Notes: generated by a model not told the origin, from the sequence alone. A stretch of 64,000 nt of DNA from Acidovorax sp. (GCA_030692685.1 JAUXZO010000065.1:1-64000); one strand, 5' to 3'; shown: positions 1-10,551, numbered from the stretch's first letter. Numbers and translations are program-made.

Positions 1-546
1 GGCGACTGGAACCGGCGCGTGGCGCTGGAGGAGTTCAGCCACCACTTTGACGGCTGGAACTACAGCTGGCTGGACGTGCCCGCCATGCTGCGCGGCGCCA
101 CGGACATTTTTGAGTACCCCATGATCGACCGCGACCCCGTGCCCACCTGGGTAGACGGCCGCGTGGCGCTGCTGGGCGATGCGGCGCATGTGATGTACCC
201 CGTGGGGTCCAACGGTGCGAGCCAGGCCATTGTGGATGCGCGCGTGCTGGGGGCGCAGTTGATTGCGCATGGCGTGGGCCCCGAGGCGCTGCGCGCCTTT
301 GACGACAAGCTGTGCAAGGACATTTCGGCGCTGGTGCTGCGCAACCGGGGCGCTGGCCCCTTCGCTCTGCTGGGGCTGGTGGATGAGCGCTGCGGCGGTG
401 TGTTCGACCACATCGACGACGTGCTGCCGCGCGAGGAGCGCGAGGGCTTCATGGCCCGCTACAAGGCGGCGGCGGGCTTTGCGATCGAGACGCTCAATGC
501 GGCGCCGCCCACCATAGCGCACGGACAGCGCGTGACCTCAGACTGA
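1..546 (+). CDS. FAD-dependent aromatic-type monooxygenase, C-terminal part (5' end outside window)
   Basis: The reading frame is open from base 1 and ends at TGA 544-546, so only the last 181 residues are visible. They contain the class A flavoprotein motif GRVALLGDAAHVMYPVGSNG, the GD motif that binds the FAD ribityl chain, followed by ASQAIVDARVLG. This is typical of NAD(P)H-dependent single-component hydroxylases of the PHBH/UbiH fold. It lies on the plus strand, convergent with the pmd operon, and a hairpin repeat separates the two. The location suggests hydroxylation of an aromatic substrate feeding the neighbouring pathway, but the substrate cannot be read from this fragment. The family call is secure and the function is inference. 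Confidence 0.8.
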   Translation, partial: GDWNRRVALEEFSHHFDGWNYSWLDVPAMLRGATDIFEYPMIDRDPVPTWVDGRVALLGDAAHVMYPVGSNGASQAIVDARVLGAQLIAHGVGPEALRAFDDKLCKDISALVLRNRGAGPFALLGLVDERCGGVFDHIDDVLPREEREGFMARYKAAAGFAIETLNAAPPTIAHGQRVTSD

Positions 547-627
547 GTTGCCCCGGGCGGCCCCGGGCAGCGCGCATCGTCGTGCCCAAGGCGCAGTGGA
601 GGGGTGATACAAGCCCCATCCATACTA

Positions 628-678
628 AATTAATAGCTGCTAGCGCTTGCTGGATAAGCGCTAGAGGCCGATTTGGCT
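628..678 (-). repeat. Interspersed hairpin repeat, copy 1 (minus orientation)
   Basis: Perfect 9-bp arms CTAGCGCTT and AAGCGCTAG with a 7-base loop, preceded by AATAGCTG and followed by AGGCC. It is the reverse complement of the consensus seen in 17 copies across the window. It sits between the convergent monooxygenase and pmdC genes and could act as a transcription stop for either. Confidence 0.9.
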
Positions 679-684
679 TAAAAA

Positions 685-1647
685 TTAGCCCGCATTCAGC
701 TGCTGCTCCAACTGGTGCAGCACCTGGTAGCACGCCAACACCCGCGCCACGCTGGAGTTGGGCTCGCGGCCTTCCTTGATGGCGGCGAAGAACTCGCGGT
801 CTTGCAGCTCGATGCCGTTCATCGACACGTCCACCTGGCTCACATCGATCTTCTCGTCCTTGCCGTTGAACAGGTCGTCATACCGCGCGAGGTACGTGGC
901 CGTGTCGCCGATGTAGCGGAAGTACGTGCCCAGCGGGCCGTCGTTGTTGAAGCTCAAGCTCAGCGTGCAGATCGCGCCATTGGCGGCTTTGAGCTGGATG
1001 CTCATGTCCATCGCAATGCCCAGTGTGGGGTGGATGGGCCCTTGCATGGCGTTGGCTTGCACGATGGGGCTGTTGGCCTGGTAGGCAAACAGGTCCACTG
1101 TGTGCGCGGCGTGGTGCCACAGCAGGTGGTCCGTCCAGCTGCGGGCCTGGCCCAGCGCGTTGGTGTTGGTGCGGCGAAAGAAGTAGGTCTGCACATCCAT
1201 CTGCTGGATGTTGAACGCGCCCTTCTGGATTTGGTGGTGCACGTACTGGTGGCTGGGGTTGAAGCGGCGGGTGTGGCCACACATCGCGACCAGTCCGGTC
1301 TGCTTTTGCATCGCCACGACTTCTTCGGCACCCTTCAAGCTGTCGGCCAGCGGGATTTCGACCTGCACATGTTTGCCCGCCTTCAGGCAGGCGAGGGTTT
1401 GCTCGGCGTGCATTTGTGTGGGGGTGCACAAGATGACGGCGTCCACCTCGGGCAACGCCAGGCTGTCGGCCAGGTCGGTCGTGACGTGGCCGATGCCGTA
1501 CTTCGCTGCCACTTCTTTGGTCTTTTCCAGATCACGGCTGATCAGCGAAACGACTTCCACACCGTCGATATTTTTGATGCCGTCCAGGTGCTTGATGCCG
1601 AAGGCGCCCGCGCCCGCCAGGGCGACTTTGATGGTTTTGGGGGTCAT
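685..1647 (-). CDS. pmdC: 4-carboxy-2-hydroxymuconate-6-semialdehyde dehydrogenase
   Basis: A 320-residue Gfo/Idh/MocA-family NAD(P)-dependent oxidoreductase. The N-terminus KVALAGAGAFGIKHLDGIKN is a Rossmann dinucleotide-binding motif, and HVQVEIPLADS corresponds to the conserved EKP-like segment (here EIP). In the protocatechuate 4,5-cleavage pathway this enzyme (LigC/PmdC) oxidises the hemiacetal form of the ring-cleavage product to 2-pyrone-4,6-dicarboxylate. It lies one base downstream of pmdB and is the last gene of a seven-gene minus-strand operon. The order E-F-D-A-B-C is that described for Comamonas pmd clusters. Family and role are strongly supported by this context. Confidence 0.93.
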   Translation of the reverse strand: MTPKTIKVALAGAGAFGIKHLDGIKNIDGVEVVSLISRDLEKTKEVAAKYGIGHVTTDLADSLALPEVDAVILCTPTQMHAEQTLACLKAGKHVQVEIPLADSLKGAEEVVAMQKQTGLVAMCGHTRRFNPSHQYVHHQIQKGAFNIQQMDVQTYFFRRTNTNALGQARSWTDHLLWHHAAHTVDLFAYQANSPIVQANAMQGPIHPTLGIAMDMSIQLKAANGAICTLSLSFNNDGPLGTYFRYIGDTATYLARYDDLFNGKDEKIDVSQVDVSMNGIELQDREFFAAIKEGREPNSSVARVLACYQVLHQLEQQLNAG

Positions 1648-1648
1648 G

Positions 1649-2970
<1,322 letters not shown>

Positions 2971-2975
2971 GGTGT

Positions 2976-3902
2976 TTACTTCACTTCGGTTTCTTCGGGC
3001 CAGTACAGGCGCATGGGGTTGTCCACCAGCAGCTTTTTTTGCAGCTCCTCCGTGGGCGCGATGTGCGGAATAAAATCGACCAACAGCCCGTCGTCAGGCA
3101 TGTGATCCTTGAGGTTCGGGTGCGGCCAGTCGGTTCCCCACAACACGCGGTCGGGGAACTCCTCAACCACCTTGCGCGCGAATGGAATCACGTCGGCATA
3201 AGCGTTCTGCTCGCCACTCAAAGCCTTGGGGCCGGTCACGGAGAGGCGCTCGGGGCAGCTCACCTTGCTCCACACATTGGGGTGCTGGCGCATGAATTGG
3301 AGGAACAGCGCGAACTCTTCACTGTCCACCCCCTTGCCCACATCGGGGCGGCCCATGTGGTCCACCACCACGGTGGTGGGCAACTGGGTGAAGAAGTCCC
3401 ACAGCTCGGGCAAATCGACCGCTTCGAAGTAGATCACCACGTGCCAGCCGAGCTGGTGGATGCGCGCGGCGATCTCCATCAGCTCGTCCTTGGGCGTGAA
3501 GTCCACCAGCCGCTTGACGAAGTTAAAGCGCACGCCGCGCACACCGGCGTCGTGCATGGCCTGCAGTTCGTCGTCGGTGACTGAACGCTTGACGGTGGCC
3601 ACGCCCCGCGCCTTGCCTCCGGAGTGAACCAGCGCATCGACCATGGCGCGGTTGTCCGCACCGTGGCAGGTGGCCTGCACCACCACGTTGCGCGCAAAGC
3701 CCAGATGGTCGCGCAGCGCATAGAGCTGCGCCTTGCTGGCGTCGCAGGGCGTGTACTTGCGCTCGGGCGCGTAGGGGAACTCGGCGCCGGGGCCGAACAC
3801 GTGGCAGTGGGCGTCCACAGCGCCTGCGGGCACCTGGAAGCGCGGTTGGCTGGGGCCGGTGTACCAGTCGAGCCAGCCGGGGGTTTTGGTAAATTCAGAC
3901 AT
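2976..3902 (-). CDS. pmdD: 2-pyrone-4,6-dicarboxylate hydrolase
   Basis: An amidohydrolase-superfamily protein of 308 residues (LigI/PmdD). The early AVDAHCHVFGPG supplies the metal-site HxH-like motif, and LWGTDWPHPN near residue 250 supplies the conserved Asp. It hydrolyses 2-pyrone-4,6-dicarboxylate to 4-oxalomesaconate (keto and enol forms). I chose the ATG at 3902 (MSEFTKTPGW) over an upstream TTG at 3908. A 5-bp gap separates it from pmdA. The 80-bp interval to pmdF upstream contains a hairpin repeat, so readthrough from pmdEF into pmdDABC may be modulated there. Confidence 0.94.
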   Translation of the reverse strand: MSEFTKTPGWLDWYTGPSQPRFQVPAGAVDAHCHVFGPGAEFPYAPERKYTPCDASKAQLYALRDHLGFARNVVVQATCHGADNRAMVDALVHSGGKARGVATVKRSVTDDELQAMHDAGVRGVRFNFVKRLVDFTPKDELMEIAARIHQLGWHVVIYFEAVDLPELWDFFTQLPTTVVVDHMGRPDVGKGVDSEEFALFLQFMRQHPNVWSKVSCPERLSVTGPKALSGEQNAYADVIPFARKVVEEFPDRVLWGTDWPHPNLKDHMPDDGLLVDFIPHIAPTEELQKKLLVDNPMRLYWPEETEVK

Positions 3903-3916
3903 AGGCAACCAGTTGC

Positions 3917-3970
3917 TATATTAAAAATAGCTACTAGCGCTTATGGGATAAGCGCTAGAGGCCAAAAAGA
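3917..3970 (-). repeat. Interspersed hairpin repeat, copy 2 (minus orientation), inside the pmd operon
   Basis: Arms CTAGCGCTT and AAGCGCTAG with ATGGGAT between, flanked by AAATAGCTA and AGGCC. This copy lies between pmdF and pmdD, genes transcribed in the same direction, and so would be present in a polycistronic mRNA as a stem-loop. Confidence 0.9.
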
Positions 3971-3984
3971 CTCAAACTTTTTGA

Positions 3985-4668
3985 TCAATCGATGTACTTG
4001 AGGCCCGCCTTCTCCAGGCCGGGGCGCATGTTGTACATGTCGAGGCCCAGCACACCGCTGGCCAGCTTGGCGCGTTTTTCACCTTCAAAGCTCTCTCGCT
4101 TTTGCGCGGCGGCCAATGTCTCAGCCGCGCGGGCGGCGGGTACACACACCACACCGTCGTCGTCGGCCACGATCACATCGCCCGGCGTGACCAGCATGCC
4201 CGCGCACACCACGGGGATGTTGACCGAGCCCAGCGTGGCCTTGATGGTGCCCTTGCTGCTGATGGCGCGGCTCCAGACGGGGAAGTTCATCTCCTGCAGC
4301 GTCTTCACGTCGCGCACACCGGCGTCGATGATGAGCGCGCGGGCGCCGCGCGATTGAAAGCTGGTGGCGAGCAGGTCGCCAAAGTAGCCGTCGGTGCATT
4401 CGGACGTGACGGCTGCCACCACGATGTCGCCGGGCTGGATCTGCTCGGCCGCCACATGCATCATCCAGTTGTCGCCGGGCTGCAGCAACACGGTGACGGC
4501 TGTGCCGCTGACTTGCTGGCCGCTGTAGATGGGGCGCATGTAGGGCTTGAGCAGGCCGACGCGGCCCATGGCTTCGTGTACGGTGGCAGAGCCCAAAGCG
4601 GCCAGGCCGTCGGCGGCCGCGCGGTCGGCGCGGGTGATGTTGCGGTAGACAACGCCTAGTTCGTACAT
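3985..4668 (-). CDS. pmdF: 4-carboxy-4-hydroxy-2-oxoadipate aldolase
   Basis: A 227-residue member of the RraA-like/HMG-CHA aldolase family (class II pyruvate aldolase; LigK/PmdF). Conserved stretches are [11 protein letters not shown] near the N-terminus, [20 protein letters not shown], and [16 protein letters not shown], where the G...R-D segment contributes metal and pyruvate contacts. It cleaves CHA to pyruvate and oxaloacetate, the last step of the pathway. The start at 4668 lies one base beyond the pmdE stop at 4670, so the two genes are tightly coupled. Regulators of RNase E activity (RraA) share the fold, but this pmd location settles the call. Confidence 0.93.
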   Translation of the reverse strand: MYELGVVYRNITRADRAAADGLAALGSATVHEAMGRVGLLKPYMRPIYSGQQVSGTAVTVLLQPGDNWMMHVAAEQIQPGDIVVAAVTSECTDGYFGDLLATSFQSRGARALIIDAGVRDVKTLQEMNFPVWSRAISSKGTIKATLGSVNIPVVCAGMLVTPGDVIVADDDGVVCVPAARAAETLAAAQKRESFEGEKRAKLASGVLGLDMYNMRPGLEKAGLKYID

Positions 4669-4669
4669 A

Positions 4670-5704
4670 TCAAAGTCCCTTCGCCTTCAGGCGGGTGTCG
4701 AGTCGGGAGAACACGCGGCGCACGTTGCCTTCGTAGATCTGGTGCTTGTCGTCGCCGCTTAGGATCTTGCTGGCTTCGATGTAGCGCTTGGTGTCGTCGT
4801 AGTAGTTGCCCGTGGTGGGGTCGATGCCACGCACGGCGCCAATCATTTCACTGGCAAACAGCACGTTCTTCACCGGGATCACGGTGTTGAGCAGGTCGAT
4901 GCCGGGCTGGTGGTACACGCAGGTGTCAAAGAACACGTTGTTCATCAGGTGGTCGTCGAGCAGCGGCCTTTTCATCTCTTGCGCCAGGCCGCGGAAGCGG
5001 CCCCAGTGGTACGGCACCGCGCCGCCGCCGTGCGGGATCAAGAACTTGAGCGTGGGGAAATCCTTGAACAGGTCGCCCTGAATCAGCTGCATGAAGGCCG
5101 TGGTGTCTGCGTTGAGGTAATGCGCGCCCGTGGTGTGAAAACACGCGTTGCAGCTGGTGCTCACGTGGATCATGGCGGGCAGGTCGTACTCCACCATTTT
5201 TTCGTAGATGGGGTACCAGTGCTTGTCGATCAGCGGCGGGCTCGTCCAGTGGCCGCCGGAGGGGTCGGGGTTCAGGTTGATGCCGACGGCGCCGTATTCG
5301 TTAACGCACTTTTCCAGTTCGGGGATGCAGGTGGCCGGATCGACACCGGGCGACTGCGGCAGCATGGCCACGGGCACGAAGTGGTCGGGGAACAGCTCGC
5401 TCACGCGAAAGCACAACTCGTTGCAGATGGCCGCCCAGGTGCTGGACACATTGAAGTCGCCAATGTGGTGGGCCATGAAGCTCGCGCGCGGGCTGAACAG
5501 CGTGATGTCGCTGCCGCGCTCTTTCATCAGCTTGAGCTGGTTGGTCTCGATGGACTCGCGCAGTTCGTCGTCGCTGATGTTGAGGTCTGCCACTTTGGGC
5601 ATGGCGGCTGGGTCTTTGATGCCAGCGATCTGCGCGTTGCGCCAGTTCTCCAGCGCCTTGGGGGCCGTGGTGTAGTGGCCGTGGCAGTCGATGATGAGGC
5701 TCAT
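4670..5704 (-). CDS. pmdE: 4-oxalomesaconate hydratase
   Basis: A 344-residue amidohydrolase-fold protein (LigJ/PmdE). It opens with [16 protein letters not shown], the HxH metal motif, and carries [21 protein letters not shown] and [14 protein letters not shown] later, as in LigJ. It hydrates the enol form of 4-oxalomesaconate to 4-carboxy-4-hydroxy-2-oxoadipate, the substrate of the following gene product. It starts 35 bp downstream of a ModA-like gene. The amidohydrolase superfamily is large, but the neighbours make this assignment reliable. Confidence 0.92.
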   Translation of the reverse strand: MSLIIDCHGHYTTAPKALENWRNAQIAGIKDPAAMPKVADLNISDDELRESIETNQLKLMKERGSDITLFSPRASFMAHHIGDFNVSSTWAAICNELCFRVSELFPDHFVPVAMLPQSPGVDPATCIPELEKCVNEYGAVGINLNPDPSGGHWTSPPLIDKHWYPIYEKMVEYDLPAMIHVSTSCNACFHTTGAHYLNADTTAFMQLIQGDLFKDFPTLKFLIPHGGGAVPYHWGRFRGLAQEMKRPLLDDHLMNNVFFDTCVYHQPGIDLLNTVIPVKNVLFASEMIGAVRGIDPTTGNYYDDTKRYIEASKILSGDDKHQIYEGNVRRVFSRLDTRLKAKGL

Positions 5705-5739
5705 GTTGGGGTGCTCCTGGAAGGTGTTCTTGTGATCGG

Positions 5740-6432
5740 TCAGGCGGGGGTCATGCCTTGCTTGCGTTTGGCGTCTTCTGCGGTGGGCGACGCCAGATAA
5801 GCCAGCAGCGCACGCGCGGCATCCACCTGTTGCGACTGCGTGCCGATACCCGCTGAAAACGTGGTCGTGATCTGTATGGCGGGCGGCAGGGGGCCCACGA
5901 TGGTGATGCCCTGCACATGCAGCAACTCACTCAGTTGCTGAAAGCCCAGCGCCACCTCGCCCTTGGCCACCAGCGAACCCACGGGCACGCCGGGCGGCGC
6001 CTGCACCATACGGCTGGCGATCTGGTCGGCAATGCCCCAGCGCTCAAACAGTTGGGCCAGGGCTACGCCACTGGGCCCGGTGGAAACGCTGATGCTGCGG
6101 GCAGCCAACACGGCCTCGCGCACCGCGTCTTCGGTTTCTATATCGGGCAAAGGCGCCCCGGCAGGCACGGCCACGGCCACGCCGGAGTGCACCCAGTCCA
6201 CCTTGCTTCCGGGCAGCAGATGGCCCGCAGCCAACAGCTTGTCAATGGCGTCGGAGGCGAGGATGACCACGTCGAAGGCTTCACCCATCGCCACACGTTT
6301 GGCAGCGTCTACACCGCCCACGGATTCGATGGCCGCCTGCTGGCCCGACTGCTGCGCGAAACCGGCCACCAGATGGGCCAGCACCTGGCGCGTGGCCATC
6401 GATGAGATGCCACGAAGGGGAGCGGTTGTCAT
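5740..6432 (-). CDS. ModA-like periplasmic-binding-fold protein without a signal peptide
   Basis: A 230-residue type 2 periplasmic-binding-fold protein resembling molybdate-binding ModA or extracellular solute-binding domains, with FDVVILASDAIDKLLAAGHL, STGPSGVALAQLFERWGI and GEVALGFQQLSELL. The N-terminus MTTAPLRGISSMATRQ shows no signal peptide, so it may act in the cytosol. It is the first gene of the pmd operon, in the position occupied by a gene of unknown role (pmdU) in Comamonas clusters; that equivalence is only positional. It might sense an intermediate or be a repurposed binding protein. Its role is unknown. Confidence 0.7.
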   Translation of the reverse strand: MTTAPLRGISSMATRQVLAHLVAGFAQQSGQQAAIESVGGVDAAKRVAMGEAFDVVILASDAIDKLLAAGHLLPGSKVDWVHSGVAVAVPAGAPLPDIETEDAVREAVLAARSISVSTGPSGVALAQLFERWGIADQIASRMVQAPPGVPVGSLVAKGEVALGFQQLSELLHVQGITIVGPLPPAIQITTTFSAGIGTQSQQVDAARALLAYLASPTAEDAKRKQGMTPA

Positions 6433-6582
6433 GGTGGGCTTGTCTCCAGAAGGGCTCTGCTCTGCGGGGCCCCTTCATTGCTTGCGGTGGATTTCATCCC
6501 GCTGATTGTGGTCAGCAGCGGACCAAACCAGAAGGCGGCACCCGCACTACCAGATATATCATTCTTTGATCGTCGACTTGGA

Positions 6583-6597
6583 GCTATTGCAAATAGC
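6583..6597. promoter_or_regulatory. Candidate LysR-type operator (GCTATTGCAAATAGC)
   Basis: A near-perfect 15-bp palindrome, with arms GCTAT and ATAGC around TGCAA, lies 15 bp before the LysR start codon in the divergent interval between the pmd operon and its presumptive regulator. It fits a T-N11-A LysR recognition core and an autoregulatory position. Not proven. Confidence 0.4.
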
Positions 6598-6611
6598 AGA
6601 GAACATTCCCC

Positions 6612-7571
6612 ATGGACCTCAAGCAGATCGAATATTTTGTGCGCGTGGCCGAGTTGGGTAGCTTTACCCGTGCGTCGGTGGTATTGGACATCGCCCAGCC
6701 CGCCCTGAGCCGCCAGGTGCGCCTGCTGGAAGTGGAGCTGCGCCAGAACCTGCTGGTGCGCAACGGCCGGGGCGCCACACCCACCGAGGCAGGCAAGTTG
6801 CTGCTGGAGCATGGGCGCGGCATCCTGCACCAGGTGGAGCGTGCACGCGAAGAGCTGGGCCGGGTGCGCGGCGGCCTGGCCGGACGGGTCGCCATTGGCC
6901 TGCCGCCCAGCATTGCCAAGGTGCTGACCGTGCCGCTGACCCGCGCCTTCCGCGTCAAACTGCCCGACGCGGCATTGGCCATCAGCGAGGGCTTGTCGGT
7001 GGCCATGCGCGAGTCGCTGACCACCGGCCTGCTCGACATTGCGCTGCTGTACAACACGGCCCCGGCGCAGGGCATCGAGATCACGGCGCTGCTGGAGGAA
7101 GACCTGTTTCTGGTGCAGCGCCGCCCCGCAGGCCAGACGGATGCCGAAGCCGATGCGCTGGCGCGCGAGCCCCTGTCGCTGGACGAGCTGACGCGATTTC
7201 CGCTGGTCATCCCCACCCGCCCCAATTCGATCCGCATGCTGGTCGAATCAGAACTGGCCGCACGCGGCAAGCGCCCGCAGATCAGCCTGGAGATCGACGG
7301 CGTGGCCGCTATCCTGGACCTGGTGGCCGATGGGGCTGGGTGTGCGGTGCTGCCCATGAATGCCGTCACCACCTCGGGCAAGCCCGAGGTGTTCAGCACC
7401 CGACCTTTGCAAGGCGTCAGCAGCAATGGCAATAGCAGTAGCGGCGACGATGGCGGCGGCACCCGGTTGCGCAGCAAGCTGTTTCTGGCGGTCAGTTCGC
7501 AGCGCCCGGCCACGCTCACGCAGCAAGCCATGGCGGAGCTGATCCGCACCACGCTGCAGGCGTTGTATTGA
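6612..7571 (+). CDS. LysR-family transcriptional regulator, probable pmd operon regulator
   Basis: A 319-residue LysR protein. The N-terminal helix-turn-helix runs from DLKQIEYFVRVAELGSFTRA to about residue 60 (AQPALSRQVRLLEVEL), followed by a linker helix and an effector-binding domain from about residue 90. It is divergent from the seven-gene pmd operon, with 179 bp between, the classic layout of a LysR regulator and its target. The effector is probably a pathway intermediate. An unusual Ser/Gly/Asp-rich loop (SNGNSSSGDDGGG) near residues 273-285 interrupts the effector domain. Regulator of the operon is inference from position. Confidence 0.85.
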   Translation: MDLKQIEYFVRVAELGSFTRASVVLDIAQPALSRQVRLLEVELRQNLLVRNGRGATPTEAGKLLLEHGRGILHQVERAREELGRVRGGLAGRVAIGLPPSIAKVLTVPLTRAFRVKLPDAALAISEGLSVAMRESLTTGLLDIALLYNTAPAQGIEITALLEEDLFLVQRRPAGQTDAEADALAREPLSLDELTRFPLVIPTRPNSIRMLVESELAARGKRPQISLEIDGVAAILDLVADGAGCAVLPMNAVTTSGKPEVFSTRPLQGVSSNGNSSSGDDGGGTRLRSKLFLAVSSQRPATLTQQAMAELIRTTLQALY

Positions 7572-7613
7572 AATTCGTCAGCACCGCCCGCTAAGCCCCA
7601 TCAACCCGTCCCA

Positions 7614-8588
7614 TCACTGCCTGGGAATGCCGGCGCGCTCGATCACGGCGCGCCAGCGGTCGATGTCAGTCTTGAGCAGGGCTGCGGCCTGCTGGGGTGT
7701 GGATGCGCGCGGTTCCACGTTAAGCGCGCGCAGTTGCTGTTGCACGGCGGGCATTGCCAGCACGGCCACCACCTCGCGCTGCAGTCGGTCCACCACTGCG
7801 CGCGGTGTGCGCGCGGGCACGGCCAGCGCGTTCCACGACGACGCCACAAACCCCTGAACACCCGATTCCACCGCCGTAGGCACGTCGGGCAACACTCCGG
7901 AGCGCCGCTCGCCCGTCACGGCCAGCACCCGCAACACCCCGGCGCGCACCTGGGGCAATGCAGGGCCCAAAATTTCGACACCCGCATCGACCTGGCGCCC
8001 CCGCAGCGCCGTGATGAGTGCGGGCGTGCCGTTGAACGGCACCACCTGCGCGTCGATGGCCGCGCTGCTTTTGAACAGCTCCGCCGCGAGGTGCTGCGTG
8101 CTGCCCATGTTGATGCTGCCGATGTTGAGCTTGCCGGGGTGGGCACGCGCATGCGCCAGAAGTTGGGCCAGCGTGCGGTGGGGCGAATCGGCAGGCACCA
8201 GCACGGCGATGTCGAAAGTGCCCAGCGTGCTGATGGGCGTGAAGTCGGCAACGGTGTCGTACGGCAGCGTTTTGAAAAGGCCCGCCGTGACCGCCGTGCC
8301 GTTGGACATGAGGAACAGCGTGTGCCCGTCTGGCTCGGCACGCGCCACGGCATCTGCGGCCACCACGCCACCGGCACCCGGCCGGTTGTCGATGACCACT
8401 GGCTGGCCCAGACGCTCGGCCAGCCCCACCGCCACAGCGCGCGCCGTGAGGTCGCCAACGCCACCGGCGGCAAAGGGCACGACGATGCGCAGCGCCTTGG
8501 CCGGAAACGCGGGCTGCGCGTGCGTTGCGGGCAGCAGCGCCAGGGTCAGCCCGGCCGCAGAGATGCGCAACGTGCTGCGGCGGTGCAT
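7614..8588 (-). CDS. Tripartite tricarboxylate transporter (Bug) substrate-binding protein
   Basis: A 324-residue Bug/TctC-family periplasmic receptor. It has a basic N-terminus and hydrophobic core (MHRRSTLRISAAGLTLALL) with cleavage likely after THAQPA. Family landmarks are IVVPFAAGGVGDLTARAV, VVIDNRPGAGGVVAADAVA and ALVPADSPH-like segments. The start lies one base from dctM, so it is joined to a TRAP transporter operon although TctA/TctB membrane genes are absent here. Such orphan Bug proteins are common in Comamonadaceae and bind aromatic or carboxylic acids. Ligand unknown. Confidence 0.9.
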   Translation of the reverse strand: MHRRSTLRISAAGLTLALLPATHAQPAFPAKALRIVVPFAAGGVGDLTARAVAVGLAERLGQPVVIDNRPGAGGVVAADAVARAEPDGHTLFLMSNGTAVTAGLFKTLPYDTVADFTPISTLGTFDIAVLVPADSPHRTLAQLLAHARAHPGKLNIGSINMGSTQHLAAELFKSSAAIDAQVVPFNGTPALITALRGRQVDAGVEILGPALPQVRAGVLRVLAVTGERRSGVLPDVPTAVESGVQGFVASSWNALAVPARTPRAVVDRLQREVVAVLAMPAVQQQLRALNVEPRASTPQQAAALLKTDIDRWRAVIERAGIPRQ

Positions 8589-8589
8589 G

Positions 8590-9906
8590 TCAAAAGCGCA
8601 GAACGAAGATCACGATGCTGGGGAACGCCACCAGGATTGCGGTGCGAATGAAATCGCTGGCGACAAACGGCATGATCGCGCGGTAGGTGGCCGTGATGGG
8701 CACGTCCTTGGCCATGCTGTTGATCACGAACAGGTTCATGCCCACGGGCGGCGTGATGAGGCCGACCTCGACCACGATGAGCACCAGAATACCGAACCAG
8801 ATCGCGAACTCTTCGGGCGTAAGGCCAAAGTCCAGCGCGGTGACGATGGGGAAAAACACCGGAATGGTCAGCAAGATCATGGACAACGAGTCCATGAAGC
8901 ACCCCAGCACCACATAGATGACCAGGATGGAGATGAGCACCACCATCGGGCTCAGGCCCGACCCGGCGACCATTTGCGCGGCCTCTTGCGGCAACTGCGA
9001 CAACGCCAGGAAGGTGTTGTAAACGCCCGCCCCCAGCACGATCATGAAGATCATGCCGGTGGCCACTGCGGTGCCCATCACGGCGCCCACCAGGGTCTTG
9101 CGGTTCAGGCCGCCAGACATCCAGGCCGCCAAGCCGGTGCCAAAGGCCCCTACGGCAGCGCCTTCGGTGGGCGTGAAAAAGCCGAGGTAAATACCGCCGA
9201 CCACCGCCACAAAAATCAGCATCACGGGCCAGACCTTGGCGGTGGCTTTCCAGCGCTCGGCCATGGGCAGCGGGGGCACGGTGCCCATCTCTTTGGGACG
9301 CAGCCGGGCATACAGCGCAATCACGATGACGTAGCCGATGGCGGCCATGATGCCCGGCACAAAGGCGGCCAGAAAGAGCTTGGCAATGTTCTGCTCGGTC
9401 AGGATGGCGTAGATCACCAGCACCACCGACGGCGGAATCAGGATGCCCAGCGTGCCGCCCGCTGCCAGCGTGGCGGTGGAGATGCCACCTGCGTAGCCCG
9501 CCTTCTTCAGCTCGGGCAATGCCACCTGGCCCATGGTGGCCGCTGTGGCCAGCGACGAGCCGCAGATGGCGCCAAACCCGGCACACGCGCCCACGGCCGC
9601 CATGGCCACACCGCCTTTGCGGTGCCCGATCCACGCCTCGGCCGCCTTGAACAGCGCCTGCGACAACCCCCCCAGCGCCGCAAACTGCCCCATCAGCAAA
9701 AACAGCGGAATGACCGACAGCGAATAGCTGGACAGCGTGCTGTACGTGACCTGCTTGAGCTGGTTCAGCACCGGCGCTGTGGTGCCGTACACCATCCACG
9801 CGCCCACCAGGCCGCAGATCAGCATGGCCAGGCCAATGGGGATGCGCACAAAAATCAGAAACAGCAGGATCGGGAACGACCAGGCCGCAAGTTCAACGCC
9901 GCTCAT
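8590..9906 (-). CDS. dctM: TRAP transporter large permease (DctM family)
   Basis: A 438-residue, strongly hydrophobic protein with about 12 membrane segments. It carries DctM hallmarks such as IPLFLLMGQFAALGGLS, FGAICGSSLATAATMGQ, GTLGILIPPSVVLVIYAI and GLITPPVGMNLFVIN. The start is ATG 9906 (MSGVELAAWS), which overlaps the dctQ stop in an ATGA arrangement; the open frame extends further upstream but that part is antisense-like sequence inside dctQ. With DctQ and DctP it forms a Na+-driven uptake system. Context suggests an aromatic acid such as vanillate or protocatechuate. Confidence 0.93.
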   Translation of the reverse strand: MSGVELAAWSFPILLFLIFVRIPIGLAMLICGLVGAWMVYGTTAPVLNQLKQVTYSTLSSYSLSVIPLFLLMGQFAALGGLSQALFKAAEAWIGHRKGGVAMAAVGACAGFGAICGSSLATAATMGQVALPELKKAGYAGGISTATLAAGGTLGILIPPSVVLVIYAILTEQNIAKLFLAAFVPGIMAAIGYVIVIALYARLRPKEMGTVPPLPMAERWKATAKVWPVMLIFVAVVGGIYLGFFTPTEGAAVGAFGTGLAAWMSGGLNRKTLVGAVMGTAVATGMIFMIVLGAGVYNTFLALSQLPQEAAQMVAGSGLSPMVVLISILVIYVVLGCFMDSLSMILLTIPVFFPIVTALDFGLTPEEFAIWFGILVLIVVEVGLITPPVGMNLFVINSMAKDVPITATYRAIMPFVASDFIRTAILVAFPSIVIFVLRF

Positions 9907-10424
9907 CAGTGCACCCCCGCTTCTGTCGTCCAGCCCGCAGGCTCCTTGCCCATGCCAAACAAGGTTGCCGTGCGCGCCAGATACGCCAGGCAGCCAATGA
10001 CGGCGCCCACACAACACGCTGCATACGCCCACCACAGCGGCATCTGCAGGATGAAGGTGGTCTCCGCGTATTGCTTCTTTTCCAGCATGCCTTCAAACAG
10101 CTTCCAGGTCATGAGCAGCCAGACCGCCAGCATGAGCAGGTCGCTGACCATCACCACGGCACGCTGGGCCCACTTGGGCAGGTGCATGTACAACAGGTCC
10201 ACGGTGGCATGACCGCCTTTGAGATACGTCCAGGGCAGGAAAAACAGCACCGCCACGGCCGTGCCCATCTCCACCAGTTCAAAGTCGCCCGGCACCGGGC
10301 CCAGGCCGAGGCCAATCAATGCCCGACCCACGATGCTGGCCACCATCATGATGGTGAGTGCGACCAGCACGATGCCGCCCACAATGGCCGACCAGCGCGC
10401 CAGGCGGTAAATGAATGCAATCAT
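9906..10424 (-). CDS. dctQ: TRAP transporter small permease (DctQ family)
   Basis: A 172-residue protein with four predicted transmembrane helices (around IVGGIVLVALTIMMVASIVG, VLFFLPWTYLKGG, VMVSDLLMLAVWLLMTW and WWAYAACCVGAVIGCLAYLA). The GHATVDLLYMHLP segment is typical of DctQ. I chose ATG 10424 (MIAFIYRLAR) rather than the upstream ATG at 10481 because the former starts just before the first membrane helix. It overlaps dctM by four bases and follows dctP after about 130 bp, the normal P-Q-M order. Confidence 0.9.
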   Translation of the reverse strand: MIAFIYRLARWSAIVGGIVLVALTIMMVASIVGRALIGLGLGPVPGDFELVEMGTAVAVLFFLPWTYLKGGHATVDLLYMHLPKWAQRAVVMVSDLLMLAVWLLMTWKLFEGMLEKKQYAETTFILQMPLWWAYAACCVGAVIGCLAYLARTATLFGMGKEPAGWTTEAGVH

Positions 10425-10551
10425 GCGAAATTCTTCCTGCAAGGAGCCGAGGTGAGGGTCATTTTCAGTCAATCCCTGCACCGTCGGCGCAATAAAAAGC
10501 CGCCCCTGAAACCATGTTCACAAGGACGGCCGGGGGCCACTAGGGACCGAT

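Noticed and set aside
8011-10212. 733-codon plus-strand open frame
   Set aside because: It is antisense to the Bug receptor, dctM and dctQ genes, which have clear domains. Its residues are low complexity (His/Gln/Arg-rich) as expected from a GC-rich shadow frame.
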